A stretch of DNA of 64,000 nt from Frigoriglobus tundricola (GTDB taxonomy: Bacteria; Planctomycetota; Planctomycetia; Gemmatales; Gemmataceae), in contig NZ_CP053452.2 of assembly GCF_013128195.2 (NCBI RefSeq), positions 1,488,001-1,552,000 of the forward strand. The letters are read 5' to 3'. Below the pieces are notes generated by a model that searched no databases, was not told the DNA's origin, and saw only the letters and a program-made list of their open reading frames with translations. The translations under genes were made by a program, and so were the position numbers. Of this stretch, positions 1-8,898 are shown in pieces (within the stretch, counting starts at the first letter, position 1; each line of letters begins with the position of its first letter).

Positions 1-1
1 G

Positions 2-2425
2 GGCCGGCTGATCGTGTCCGACCAGTACGGCGCGCTGTACCGCGTCCAGCCGGGACAGACGCCGGGCGAAACGCGCGTGAAGAAGATCATCGCCCAGGTC
101 GGCAGCGCGCAGGGACTGGTATGGGCGTTCGACGCGCTGTACGCGGTCGTGAACGCGCCGGGCAAGAGCGGGCTGTACCGCGTCACCTCGTCCAAGAACA
201 ACGACGAACTCGACACCGTGGAAACGCTGCGCCTGTTCCAGGACGGCGGGGGCGAACACGGCCCGCACGCCGTACTGCGGCACCCGGACGGCAAGCGCCT
301 CACGGTCGTCTGTGGGAACCAGACCAAGCTCGTGAAGTACGACACGACCCGCGTCCCGCCGGTGTGGGGCGAGGACCACCTGCTGCCGCGCCTGCCCGAC
401 GGCAACGGCTTCATGAAGGGCGTGCTGGGGCCGGGCGGGGCGATCTACAACGTCTCGCCCGACGGCAGGACGTGGGAACTGTTCAGCGTCGGGTTCCGCA
501 ACGAGTACGACGCCACCTACCACAAGAACGGCGACCTGTTCACCTACGACGCGGACATGGAGTGGGACTTCAACACGCCGTGGTACCGGCCGACGCGGGT
601 GTGCCTGGTGCCGAGCGGCAGCGAGTTCGGGTGGCGCAACGGCGCGGGCAAGTACCCCGCGTACTACCCCGACACGCTCCCGCCGGTCCACAACGTCGGC
701 CCCGGTTCGCCGACCGGCGTGTGCTTCGGGTACGGCGCGAAGTTCCCGCAAAAGTATCAAGACGCGTTCTTCATGTGCGACTGGAGCTACGGCAAGCTCT
801 ACGCGGCCCACCTGCGGCCCAGTGGGAGCGCGTACACGGCGGAACTGGAGGAGTTCGTCACCGGCACGCCGCTCCCGCTCACGGACGTGGTCATCAACCC
901 TGTTGACGGCGCGCTCTATTTCACCATCGGCGGCCGTAAAACCAAGAGCGGCCTCTACCGGGTGACGTACACGGGAACGGACAGCACCGAGCCGGCGGGG
1001 CCGATCAACTGGGCGGAGTTCGACAATCTTACTCTGAAGCAGCAATTAACCCTGTACGGCGAGAAGCTCACTCTCCGGCTCCTCAAAGAGCGGAAGGCGG
1101 AAGCCAACAGGCAACAGCGCCTCCATATCGAAAAATATCACCGCCGGCTCCCGGAAGAGGTGACGGAGATCATGCCCTCGATTTGGGACGGCCTCGGCAG
1201 CGCCGACCGGTACATCCAGTTCGCCGCCCGCGCCGCGCTCGAACAGCAAGACCCGAAAGTGTGGGCTAAAAAAGCGCTCGCCGAGAAGGAGCCGCAGAAA
1301 GCGATCCTTTCGCTACTCGCGCTAATTCGTGTGTCCGCACCGTGCCCGGAACACACGACCGACAAGAAGGTTCACGGCGCCCCGGCGCTGCGCGGGCAGA
1401 TCCTGACGGCTCTCAGCAAAATCGATTTCGCCCCGCTCACCGAGCAGCAGAAGTTAGATCTGATTCGTGTGTACCATGTACTCTTCAACCGCTTCGGGCC
1501 TCCGACCAGCGCCGAGCGGACCGCGTGGCTCAAGACGTTCTCTCCGGTCTTCCCCTCCGGCCTGCGCTACATTGACGGCGAACTGCTCCAGGTGTTCGTC
1601 TACCTTCAAGACGACACGGCCGCTTCGAAGGGCGTGAAGTTACTGAAGGACGCGCCGACGCAGGAGGAGCAACTGGAATACGCCCGGGCGCTGCGGGTGC
1701 TCCGGAGCGGGTGGACCCCGGACCTGCGGAAAGAATACTTCACCTGGTTCCTGAAGGCCGCAAACTACAAGGGCGGGAGCAGTTTCGGGAACTTCCTGAA
1801 GCTGATCAAAACGGACGCTATTGCGACCCTTACTCCGGCCGAAGCCGCGGCCCTCAAAGCCGTCATCAGTGCCGACCCGGCGACCGCGAAGTTGCCCGCC
1901 GAGCCGCCCCGCCCGTTCGTGAAGGCGTACAAATTGGCCGATCTGACGGAGGCGCTTGATACCGGGCTGAAGTCGGGCCGCGACTTCGACCGCGGCCGCA
2001 AACTGTTCGCCGCGGGGAAGTGCTTCGCGTGTCACCGGTTCGACAACGAGGGCGGGAGCAACGGCCCGGACCTGACCGGCGTCGCCGGCCGGTTCAGCCC
2101 GCGCGACCTGTTGGAGTCGATCATCGACCCGAGCAAGGAGATCAGCGATCAGTACGCGGCCGTGGAGATCCGCACGACGGACGAGCGCGTGGTGGTCGGC
2201 CGCATCGTGAACCTGAACAACGACGACGTGATGGTGAACACCGACATGCTGGACCCCGGGTCCACGGCGCGGGTGAACCGCAAGCTGATCGAGTCCATGA
2301 GGCCGTCAAAGGTCTCCATGATGCCGACCGGCCTTCTCGATACCTTCAAGGAAGACGAGGTGTTGGACCTCCTGGCTTACATAATCTCACGCGGGGACCG
2401 TAAGAGCGCGCTGTTCCGCAAATAG
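2..2425 (+). CDS. PVC-type haem-binding dehydrogenase-like protein (5' partial)
   Basis: The reading frame is open from the window edge, so the true start lies upstream; a GTG at 14 is an internal option. The first 320 or so visible residues have the repeated Gly/Tyr/Asp-rich pattern of a beta-propeller sugar-dehydrogenase-like domain. A helical middle region follows. A C-terminal cytochrome c domain has CFACH at about residues 674-678 counted from the edge and a likely distal ligand in SMMP near the end. This architecture matches the large planctomycete haem-binding family (TIGR02603 type), usually exported and linked to carbohydrate oxidation. Substrate and redox partner cannot be told. The gene ends just before a strong palindromic terminator. 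Confidence 0.85.
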   Translation, partial: GRLIVSDQYGALYRVQPGQTPGETRVKKIIAQVGSAQGLVWAFDALYAVVNAPGKSGLYRVTSSKNNDELDTVETLRLFQDGGGEHGPHAVLRHPDGKRLTVVCGNQTKLVKYDTTRVPPVWGEDHLLPRLPDGNGFMKGVLGPGGAIYNVSPDGRTWELFSVGFRNEYDATYHKNGDLFTYDADMEWDFNTPWYRPTRVCLVPSGSEFGWRNGAGKYPAYYPDTLPPVHNVGPGSPTGVCFGYGAKFPQKYQDAFFMCDWSYGKLYAAHLRPSGSAYTAELEEFVTGTPLPLTDVVINPVDGALYFTIGGRKTKSGLYRVTYTGTDSTEPAGPINWAEFDNLTLKQQLTLYGEKLTLRLLKERKAEANRQQRLHIEKYHRRLPEEVTEIMPSIWDGLGSADRYIQFAARAALEQQDPKVWAKKALAEKEPQKAILSLLALIRVSAPCPEHTTDKKVHGAPALRGQILTALSKIDFAPLTEQQKLDLIRVYHVLFNRFGPPTSAERTAWLKTFSPVFPSGLRYIDGELLQVFVYLQDDTAASKGVKLLKDAPTQEEQLEYARALRVLRSGWTPDLRKEYFTWFLKAANYKGGSSFGNFLKLIKTDAIATLTPAEAAALKAVISADPATAKLPAEPPRPFVKAYKLADLTEALDTGLKSGRDFDRGRKLFAAGKCFACHRFDNEGGSNGPDLTGVAGRFSPRDLLESIIDPSKEISDQYAAVEIRTTDERVVVGRIVNLNNDDVMVNTDMLDPGSTARVNRKLIESMRPSKVSMMPTGLLDTFKEDEVLDLLAYIISRGDRKSALFRK

Positions 2426-2445
2426 TGGGTGCGGGCACAGCGCAT

Positions 2446-2483
2446 GAGAGGAGCCCGGGAATGTACATTCCCGGGCTCCTCTC
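2446..2483. terminator. 38-bp perfect palindrome, probable bidirectional terminator
   Basis: The two 19-base halves are exact reverse complements (left half begins GAGAGGAGCCCGGG). It lies 20 bases after the stop of the haem-binding protein and 4 bases beyond the 3' end of the convergent tRNA-Leu. The stem is GC-rich and there is no long T tract. Position between convergent genes supports termination in both directions. Confidence 0.7.
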
Positions 2484-2487
2484 GTTG

Positions 2488-2572
2488 TGGGTGAGGCGGG
2501 ACTCGAACCCGCACGCCCCTTACGAGGCAGGGGCTTTTAAGGCCCCAGTGTCTGCCATTCCACCACTCACCC
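2488..2572 (-). tRNA. tRNA-Leu (UAA)
   Basis: Read on the minus strand, the acceptor stem GGGTGAG pairs with CTCACCC and is followed by discriminator A. The anticodon stem GGGGC/GCCCC encloses the loop CTTAAAA, giving anticodon UAA. The T arm is GCGGG TTCGAGT CCCGC. A long variable arm of the leucine class is present. The gene is 85 nt and CCA is not encoded (the next bases are CAA). Confidence 0.96.
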
Positions 2573-2668
2573 CGTTTGGCGCCGTGTTCCAGCGGCCAGC
2601 GAACCAACCGTCACAGCCATCCGATGGGGGAATGATGGCGAGCGGGCGCAGCGCCGGCAAGGCGCGCC

Positions 2669-3007
2669 TCACGAGAACATGCCGGCGACGTCCACCAGTT
2701 TCTTCACCTGCTCGGCCCCGAGGCGCGTGACCAGGCCGCGGATCGTCTCCAGGTCCGAGAACTGCGCACCGGACTTCCGGCCCCGCCGCCCGCCGGCGAT
2801 CCCGGCGACGGCCCCGCCGCCCTTTCGCTTGAGAACCGACTTGTAGTTCGAAATGATGTTCGGCGCCAACTCGGTGTTAAACTTCTCCAAAATGAACGTC
2901 TGCATGGGTTGCGGCTTGGCGTCCGGCCCGAACTCCTCGAGGGCCGCTCGGACCATCTCGATTTGCGTGACCTTCGCCTCGCTCACTTCCGGTTTTGCCT
3001 TCGCCAC
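2669..3007 (-). CDS. Conserved hypothetical protein, 112 aa
   Basis: A GTG start gives a 112-residue basic protein. The first half is helical (sequence around EMVRAALEEFG and MQTFILEKFN, then a Tyr-Lys-Ser-Val-Leu-Lys-Arg-Lys stretch). A Gly/Arg-rich linker follows, then a C-terminal helical segment ending in VDVAGMFS. The alternation of charged helices and a basic linker could suit a nucleic-acid-binding protein, but no family is recognised. The longer frame upstream of this GTG is antisense to nothing real and runs into scpB, so the short start is preferred. About 170 bases separate it from scpB. Confidence 0.55.
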   Translation of the reverse strand: MAKAKPEVSEAKVTQIEMVRAALEEFGPDAKPQPMQTFILEKFNTELAPNIISNYKSVLKRKGGGAVAGIAGGRRGRKSGAQFSDLETIRGLVTRLGAEQVKKLVDVAGMFS

Positions 3008-3177
3008 GGTCGTACTCCGATATTTGGTGCCCGCGCTTGAGATGTTACATCCGCCTGCTTTGATCTGATATATTCTATCTGGAGTACAGTGTGAAGTCTG
3101 ATATGTATTTTTTCCCAGAACAGTAATGATCCGCGGGCGATACGACCGGCCGCCGCGCGCGGTTCGCGGCGCGGCGC

Positions 3178-3834
3178 TCACGTCGGCCGGCGCAACGAGT
3201 CCACCTCCGGAAGGTCGGCAAGAGATTTGAGTCCGAACGCCTGGAGGAACTTCCTGGTCGTCCCGTAGAGTTGCGGGCGGCCGAGCGAATCGTGGCGCCC
3301 GGCGACGCGGACCAGCCCCTTTTCCATCAGCTGCCGGATCACCTCGCCGCACGCCACGCCCCGCACCTTTTCCACTTCGGCGCGCATGATGGGCTGTTTG
3401 TACGCGACCACAGCGAGCGTCTCCAGTGTGGTGGGTGTGAGCCGGAGTTCGTGGCCGGTGCGTTTGAGCCGGGCGAGCCACGGGTGGTACTGCGGCCGGG
3501 TGAGGAGTTGGTACCCGCCGGCGATCTCCTCCACCTGAAACGCGGACGCGTCCGCATCATAGAGCTGTTGCAACCGATCGATCAGTGCACGGGCCTCGGC
3601 GCTGTCCGCGAGCCCGGCCGCGTCCGCGAGCCTCCGGGCGGTCAACGGCTCGTCCGTGATGAAAAGGGCCGCCTCGACGCGGGCGAGTTTGCCGTCGCGG
3701 GCGTGCGGCTCGCGCGAGAGCGATTCGCCCGGTTCCGCCCGCCGCCGCAGCGCGCTCGGGAGCGGAGCGTTTCCGGGGCGCTGGGTGATCGGGCGGACGG
3801 TGGCGCTACCGTACCGTTGACGCAGGTGGTTCAT
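3178..3834 (-). CDS. scpB: Segregation and condensation protein B
   Basis: ScpB is the kleisin-associated winged-helix subunit of the SMC-ScpAB complex that compacts and separates replicated chromosomes in the cytoplasm. The 218-residue product begins its conserved domain near residue 50 (LARVEAALFITDEPLTARRL), continues with GGYQLLTRPQY, and carries the second winged helix with LTPTTLETLAVVAYKQP and the signature RAEVEKVRGV. It ends with GRPQLYGTT and LADLPEVDSL. The start MNHLRQRYGS was chosen because conservation is poor upstream; an in-frame ATG at 3900 is possible. No scpA is nearby. It is divergent from nuoH. Confidence 0.9.
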   Translation of the reverse strand: MNHLRQRYGSATVRPITQRPGNAPLPSALRRRAEPGESLSREPHARDGKLARVEAALFITDEPLTARRLADAAGLADSAEARALIDRLQQLYDADASAFQVEEIAGGYQLLTRPQYHPWLARLKRTGHELRLTPTTLETLAVVAYKQPIMRAEVEKVRGVACGEVIRQLMEKGLVRVAGRHDSLGRPQLYGTTRKFLQAFGLKSLADLPEVDSLRRPT

Positions 3835-4044
3835 GTGGGCTTCTGCTGGCAGATACCGGGCCGATTCGGTACACTTCTCAAACTGCCACCCGGCCGGCAT
3901 CAAGGTAGCGTATGCTGCGGCGTAACGCCGCGGAAGGCGAGTATCGCGTGCCCGAAAGATTTGGGTACGGTCACATGTGACCAGGGTCCATGAGACCGTA
4001 CCCTGTGCGGAGCAAGTACCCGGTCGGGTGGCCACTTATCCAAG

Positions 4045-5271
4045 GTGCTCGTTGTGCCCGAGTTCTGGTCCGCGTATTTACCGTACCCGTTGAACCTCGT
4101 CGCGTTCGGGGCGCTCGCGGCGGGTCTGGTGTTCGGGTTCATCGGCCTGGCCGCGTTCCTCGGCATCTGGGCCGAGCGGAAGGTGTCCGCGCGAATGCAG
4201 GACCGGCTCGGCCCCACCCGCGTCGGCCCGTTCGGGCTGCTGCAATCACTCGCGGACGGCATCAAACTGATCGTGAAGGAGGACGTCGCACCGGCCGGCG
4301 CGGACCGCTTCCTGTTCAAGCTCGCCCCGTACCTCGCGTTCTGCGCCAGCTTTTGCGGCTTCCTCGCGCTGCCGTTCGGCCTGGGCCTCGTCGCACAGGA
4401 ACTGAACGTCGCCGTGTTCTTTGTCCTCGCTGTGCTGTCGAGTGAGGTGTTCGGGATCGTGCTGGCCGGGTACGCGTCCGCGAGCAAGTGGTCGCTGTTC
4501 GGCGGCGTGCGCGAGGCGGCGCAAGTGGTGAGTTACGAAGTCCCGCGGGCGATGTGTGTGGTCGCGCCCGTGTGCGTGGCCGGCACCTTGAACCTCAACA
4601 CCATTGGTGCGCAACAAACGGGGTGGTTCTGGACGTGGAACGTGTTTCACGATCCGTTTACATTCGTTGCGTTCTTTATTTTCTTCATCACCGCGACCGC
4701 GAGTTGTAAGCGCGCCCCGTTCGACCTCGCGGAAGCCGAGAGCGAGTTGGTCGCGGGGTTCCACACCGAGTACAGCGGCATCCGCTGGTCGTACTTCTTC
4801 CTGGCGGAATACGGCAGCATGTTCGCCGCGAGCGGGCTGGCCGCCCTGCTCTTCCTCGGCGGATGGCACACGGGGCTCCTCCCGTTCGAGCCGGCGGCGG
4901 AGTTCGGCTTCTGGCCGGGCAGTGTGGTGAACCTCGCGGCCTTTGTCGGCAAATGTTCGGCGCTCGTGCTGGTGATGATGTGGATGCGCTGGAGCCTCCC
5001 GCGGCTCCGCATCGATCAGGTGATGATGACCTGCCTCAAATACTTCCTGCCGATCAGTTGCGTGCTGCTCGTGGGCGTGTGCCTGTGGCAACTGATGGTG
5101 CCTGCGGTGGTCGCTCGCGCCGTGAGCTACGCGCTCGCGTTCGGGTCCGCGGGGCTGATGCTCATTGTGTTCGCCAGCCTGTTCCGATCGCAAGGCACGG
5201 CGTTCGCGCCGCCCGGTCAACTGCCCGGCGCGTGGGACGGCCAACCAAACGTCGGGCTCGTAAAGAAATGA
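4045..5271 (+). CDS. nuoH: NADH-quinone oxidoreductase subunit H, orphan
   Basis: NuoH is the membrane subunit of complex I that connects the quinone cavity to the proton-pumping arm. The 408-residue product has at least eight hydrophobic segments and the family signatures ERKVSARMQDRLGP (about residues 47-60), LADGIKLIVKEDVAP, and KRAPFDLAEAESELVAGFHT followed by EYSG. The start is GTG. Its stop overlaps the ATG of the following leucine-rich gene (ATGA). No other nuo gene is in the window, although nuoH normally sits between nuoG and nuoI. It may serve a dispersed complex I or a related complex. Confidence 0.92.
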   Translation: MLVVPEFWSAYLPYPLNLVAFGALAAGLVFGFIGLAAFLGIWAERKVSARMQDRLGPTRVGPFGLLQSLADGIKLIVKEDVAPAGADRFLFKLAPYLAFCASFCGFLALPFGLGLVAQELNVAVFFVLAVLSSEVFGIVLAGYASASKWSLFGGVREAAQVVSYEVPRAMCVVAPVCVAGTLNLNTIGAQQTGWFWTWNVFHDPFTFVAFFIFFITATASCKRAPFDLAEAESELVAGFHTEYSGIRWSYFFLAEYGSMFAASGLAALLFLGGWHTGLLPFEPAAEFGFWPGSVVNLAAFVGKCSALVLVMMWMRWSLPRLRIDQVMMTCLKYFLPISCVLLVGVCLWQLMVPAVVARAVSYALAFGSAGLMLIVFASLFRSQGTAFAPPGQLPGAWDGQPNVGLVKK

Positions 5272-6580
5272 TACGCATGAGGTGCAACATGCTTCGTCTC
5301 ATGACTATCGCGCTTGTCGTTTTCGCGCTCGGAACGTTCGGGCTGCCGGCCGGCGCACAAGACAAGATCTCGTCAAAAGAGATTAAAGCCGCACTCAAGA
5401 AGGCCCGCTTCGACATCGCAGTGGATGAGGAACACCCGGACAAGCCGGTTATCGGGATCTGGGGCTACAAACCGACTATCGACGAGAAAACGGCGGCGCT
5501 GCTCAAGGGGCTTACGCACCTCGAGAGTATCGGGGGGTACGACCTGAAATTCGCACCGGGTGCAATGAAACTGTTGAAAGGGCACCCAGCACTCGAACGC
5601 CTCCGGTTCCAGGGTTCGACCGACCTGGCCGCGATTAAAGAGCTTCCCGAAGGTCCGCAGATCAAAGAACTCCATATGGGCGGCGGGGCGTTCACCGTCG
5701 AACATTTCGAGGCGATCGCTCAAGTGCCCTCGATCCGCACCGTGAGTATCTACCTGGCCACCATTAAGCCGGACGACCTGCGTCCGCTCCACAAGCTGAA
5801 GCACCTCGAGGTACTCATCCTCCCCCGGGGCCACCGCTTTCCGCGGCGGATCTGTCCGGCTTCAACTCATTGGTGCAACTCAAATGCACCGCGCCGTCCA
5901 ACTCAGAGCCGTTCTTTGAGGCGCTCGCGAAACTCAAGACGCTCCGCAAGCTCACCCTGTTTCCGGAAATCATAAACGGCAACCCGCCCGCAGCGGCCCC
6001 GGCGGGGTTGCCGAAGCTCTCGGCTCTGACGGAACTCACGGAACTGAAACTGCGCGTTCCGGTGAACGACGCAAGTATGACCGCCATCGCGTCGATCAAA
6101 ACCCTGACGGTTGTCGATTTGAGGACGCGGGGCGTCACGGCCGCGGGCATCAAGTCGCTCGCGGGACTGCCCAAACTCGCCTCGTTTGGCCTGTCTGGCG
6201 ATGAGTTACCGGAACCGGCAGTCGTGGAAATGAAGGGGCTGAGTACGCTCAAAGCGTTGCGACTCAGCGTCGGTCCGCTCACCGAAGAGGGAACGAAGGC
6301 GATCGGCACCCTGTCCGACCTGGAAGAGTTTCACCTGATGCTCCGGAAGGGCGCGGATAAGGCCGCGCCGGACATCGCGAAGCTGACCAAGCTCCGTGAA
6401 CTCGATCTCAGTTTGTCGGACCTCTCCGATACCGGCCTGAAAGCGCTGGTTCCGTTGAAGGAGCTCACAGAACTGAGGATCGGCTTCACCAAAACGACTC
6501 CAGCCGGCCAGGCCGCGTTCCAGAAGGCGCTCCCGAAAGTGAAAATCATCACCAGCGCCTCCACCGGCTCTGATAACTGA
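5268..6580 (+). pseudogene. Leucine-rich-repeat-like exported protein, frameshifted
   Basis: The ATG at 5268 overlaps the nuoH stop. Residues 8-31 form a signal peptide ending ...GLPAGAQ. The first reading frame carries irregular leucine-rich units (for example LLKGLTHLESIGG, LRPLHKLKHLEVLIL) to about 5825. Homology-like repeats then continue one frame over, from LPPGPPLSAADLSGFNSLVQLK to the stop at 6580. The switch falls in a CCCCCGGGG run and corresponds to one missing base. Joined, the product would be about 437 residues, the usual size of planctomycete exported LRR-like proteins. It may be a real pseudogene, a sequencing error, or less likely a programmed -1 shift. Confidence 0.7.
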
Positions 6581-6612
6581 ACCGGGTACTACCCCTGATA
6601 GAGGAACACCGA

Positions 6613-8892
6613 ATGGCCGTGCGGCTCCGGCCCTTCAGCCTCCTCGCGCTCCTCTGGCTCATGTATTTCCACCCGCTCGTTCTCCACCCGGCGCATACGC
6701 TCTATGCGCCGTACTCCGACTTTCTCGCGGAACACCTCCCGGCCAAGTTGTTTCTGAACCACGAATGGACCTCGCGCGGCGAACTCCCACTCTGGGACCC
6801 GTACCACTTCTGTGGAACCCCGTTCGTCCACGACATCCAGGTCGGCGCGTTCTATCCGCCGAACGCGGTCGTTTATCTCGTTCCCGAACACGCGATCGGA
6901 GCGGCACTCAGTTGGGTGATCGCGCTCCATGTCCTGGCGGCTGGCGTGTTCGCGTTCATCTACGCACGCGCTCGCGGCTTGAACGAGGTGGGCGGCCTCG
7001 TCGCCGCGGTCGGCTTCATGCTGTCCTCGAAGTGGATGACGCACCTGCTCCTGGCCGGGCACACCATCACCATCGGGCTAGCGTGGCTCCCACTGGTATT
7101 GCTCACCGTCGAACGCGGGATCGCGAATCGGAGCGCGTGGGGCGTTTGCGGTGCGGGGTGCGCGCTGGCGCTGTTGGGGCTGGGCACGCACCCGCAATGG
7201 GCGTTTTACGCCGGCGTGTTTGCGGTCGCGTGGACGGTTCCCGAGCGGGCGCGGTTCGTCCGGTTCGCCGCGTGCTGGGCCGGTGCGGTCGCGGTGGCGG
7301 GGTTGCTCGCGGCCGTGCAACTGCTGCCGACATGGGAAGCGGCGCAGTGGTCGGCGCGGAGCGGTACTGTGGAGGCGACCGGGGCACTGACACTCGGCCC
7401 GCGCACCGCGCTCGCACTGTTGGGGCCGTCGCTGTCGTATTCGGCGCCGCAGACCTGGGAAACGCAGGGCGTGTTCGGGCTGTTCTGGCTCACCGCCGCC
7501 GTCGCGGCCCCGGCCCTGGTCGGCGGGCGGGCGCGGTGGCGGTTCGGTGTCCTGTGCGGACTGGTCGCGTTCTCGATCGGCGGGGCCGCGCTCTTGGAAC
7601 CGTTACCCGGGTTCGGCTGGTTCCGCGTGCCGACGCGCATGTTACTGATTGCCGCGTTCCCGCTCGCGTTCCTCGCGGGCGTCACGACCGACGCGCTCGC
7701 CCGCGCGGCGTGGGCGCTCGACGCGCGGGCCGCCCTGGCGGCGGGCTTCCGCCGGGTGGCAATCGTCATCGGCGTGCCCACGATCATCGGCCTGTGGTTC
7801 GCCTCCGGAGCGACGTGGTGGGCGTTCGTCGCCTACTGGGCCGCGGTGGTCGTGGCCCTCGTGCCGTTCGTCCGCGTGCTTCAGAACCAAACCTCCTCGG
7901 TCCGGACGCGCACCCTCTTGTGGCTCGGCGTACTCCTCGTCGATCTCATCGCCCCGATCGCCGTTCTCCCCGCAGTCCGACGACAGACCGATCTCTACCC
8001 GAGTTCGCCCGCGATGGACGCTCTCGCCGCGTGCCCCGAGCCGCGGCGCGTGTTGGATTGGGACACCGGCGGGGAGAACGGCCAGGCGTCGTTCCTCGGG
8101 ATCGGTGCCCCGCACGCGCTGGTTCATCGCGTCGCCACGCCGCGGGGGTACAACCCACTCGATGTGCGGCACTACCGCGAGTTCCTGGCGTTCGTGGTGG
8201 ACGACCCGCAACCGGTACGCGGGAACAGCCCGTACACGCAACAGGTGGTGCCGAACTTCGAGGTGGGTAACCCCGAGTTGTTCCGCTTGCTCTGCGTGAC
8301 GCACCGTGTGGTCCCGGACGAAGCGCAACCGCTCCCCGGCGCGTGGAACCGGCTCCTGGTGGACCCGGCACCGCCCGCGCCGCCGCCGCTCCTGCCGCTC
8401 TCGCCCGATCCGCTGCCCCCGCACACGCTGAGCGAAGCCGCGAACCCACACGCCCGCACGTGGATCGTTCCCCGCGCCGAACGGCTAACCGGAAATCATT
8501 TGGAAGGGCTCAAGCAGGCGGACCTTGCGAACACGGTCCTGATCTCCAACGAATCCGCCCTCTCACACCCTCACGGCGACAAGCCCGGGGCCGCACGGGT
8601 CATCGAGTACCAGGCGAATCGTGTCACCGTCGAGTTGGACGGCACGGCCGGCTGGCTTGTGCTGTCCGACGTGTGGTTCCCCGGTTGGACGTGTCGTGTG
8701 GACGGCGTTGAGGTGCCGGTCGAACGCGCGAATCACGCGTTCCGGGCGGTTCCCGTCAGCGCGGGAGCGAAGCGTGCCGAGTTCACGTTCGCACCGCAAT
8801 CGTATCGCATCGGGTGGTGGGCGAGCGCGTGTACTGTGCTGGCGCTGATCATCGCAACCGGCATTTGTCGGCTTCGGCGCGGATTGTTGTAG
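6613..8892 (+). CDS. YfhO-like polytopic membrane protein
   Basis: The 759-residue product has a hydrophobic N-terminus, many transmembrane helices (about residues 5-420 and a last one near 740) and the early motif LPLWDPYHFCGTPFVHDIQVG, typical of YfhO-like GT-C-fold proteins. A soluble region follows residue 430. Members of this family are thought to be lipid-linked-sugar-dependent glycosyltransferases for cell-surface polymers; the acceptor here is unknown. GAGGAA 7 bases upstream supports the start. It is followed after six bases by the convergent TIGR02996 gene, with no clear terminator between. Confidence 0.8.
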   Translation: MAVRLRPFSLLALLWLMYFHPLVLHPAHTLYAPYSDFLAEHLPAKLFLNHEWTSRGELPLWDPYHFCGTPFVHDIQVGAFYPPNAVVYLVPEHAIGAALSWVIALHVLAAGVFAFIYARARGLNEVGGLVAAVGFMLSSKWMTHLLLAGHTITIGLAWLPLVLLTVERGIANRSAWGVCGAGCALALLGLGTHPQWAFYAGVFAVAWTVPERARFVRFAACWAGAVAVAGLLAAVQLLPTWEAAQWSARSGTVEATGALTLGPRTALALLGPSLSYSAPQTWETQGVFGLFWLTAAVAAPALVGGRARWRFGVLCGLVAFSIGGAALLEPLPGFGWFRVPTRMLLIAAFPLAFLAGVTTDALARAAWALDARAALAAGFRRVAIVIGVPTIIGLWFASGATWWAFVAYWAAVVVALVPFVRVLQNQTSSVRTRTLLWLGVLLVDLIAPIAVLPAVRRQTDLYPSSPAMDALAACPEPRRVLDWDTGGENGQASFLGIGAPHALVHRVATPRGYNPLDVRHYREFLAFVVDDPQPVRGNSPYTQQVVPNFEVGNPELFRLLCVTHRVVPDEAQPLPGAWNRLLVDPAPPAPPPLLPLSPDPLPPHTLSEAANPHARTWIVPRAERLTGNHLEGLKQADLANTVLISNESALSHPHGDKPGAARVIEYQANRVTVELDGTAGWLVLSDVWFPGWTCRVDGVEVPVERANHAFRAVPVSAGAKRAEFTFAPQSYRIGWWASACTVLALIIATGICRLRRGLL

Positions 8893-8898
8893 GGCGGA

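Noticed and set aside
2669-3481. 270-codon minus-strand frame reaching into scpB
   Set aside because: The upstream two thirds is Arg/Pro-rich and overlaps scpB in another frame; only the part from the GTG at 3007 looks like a protein.
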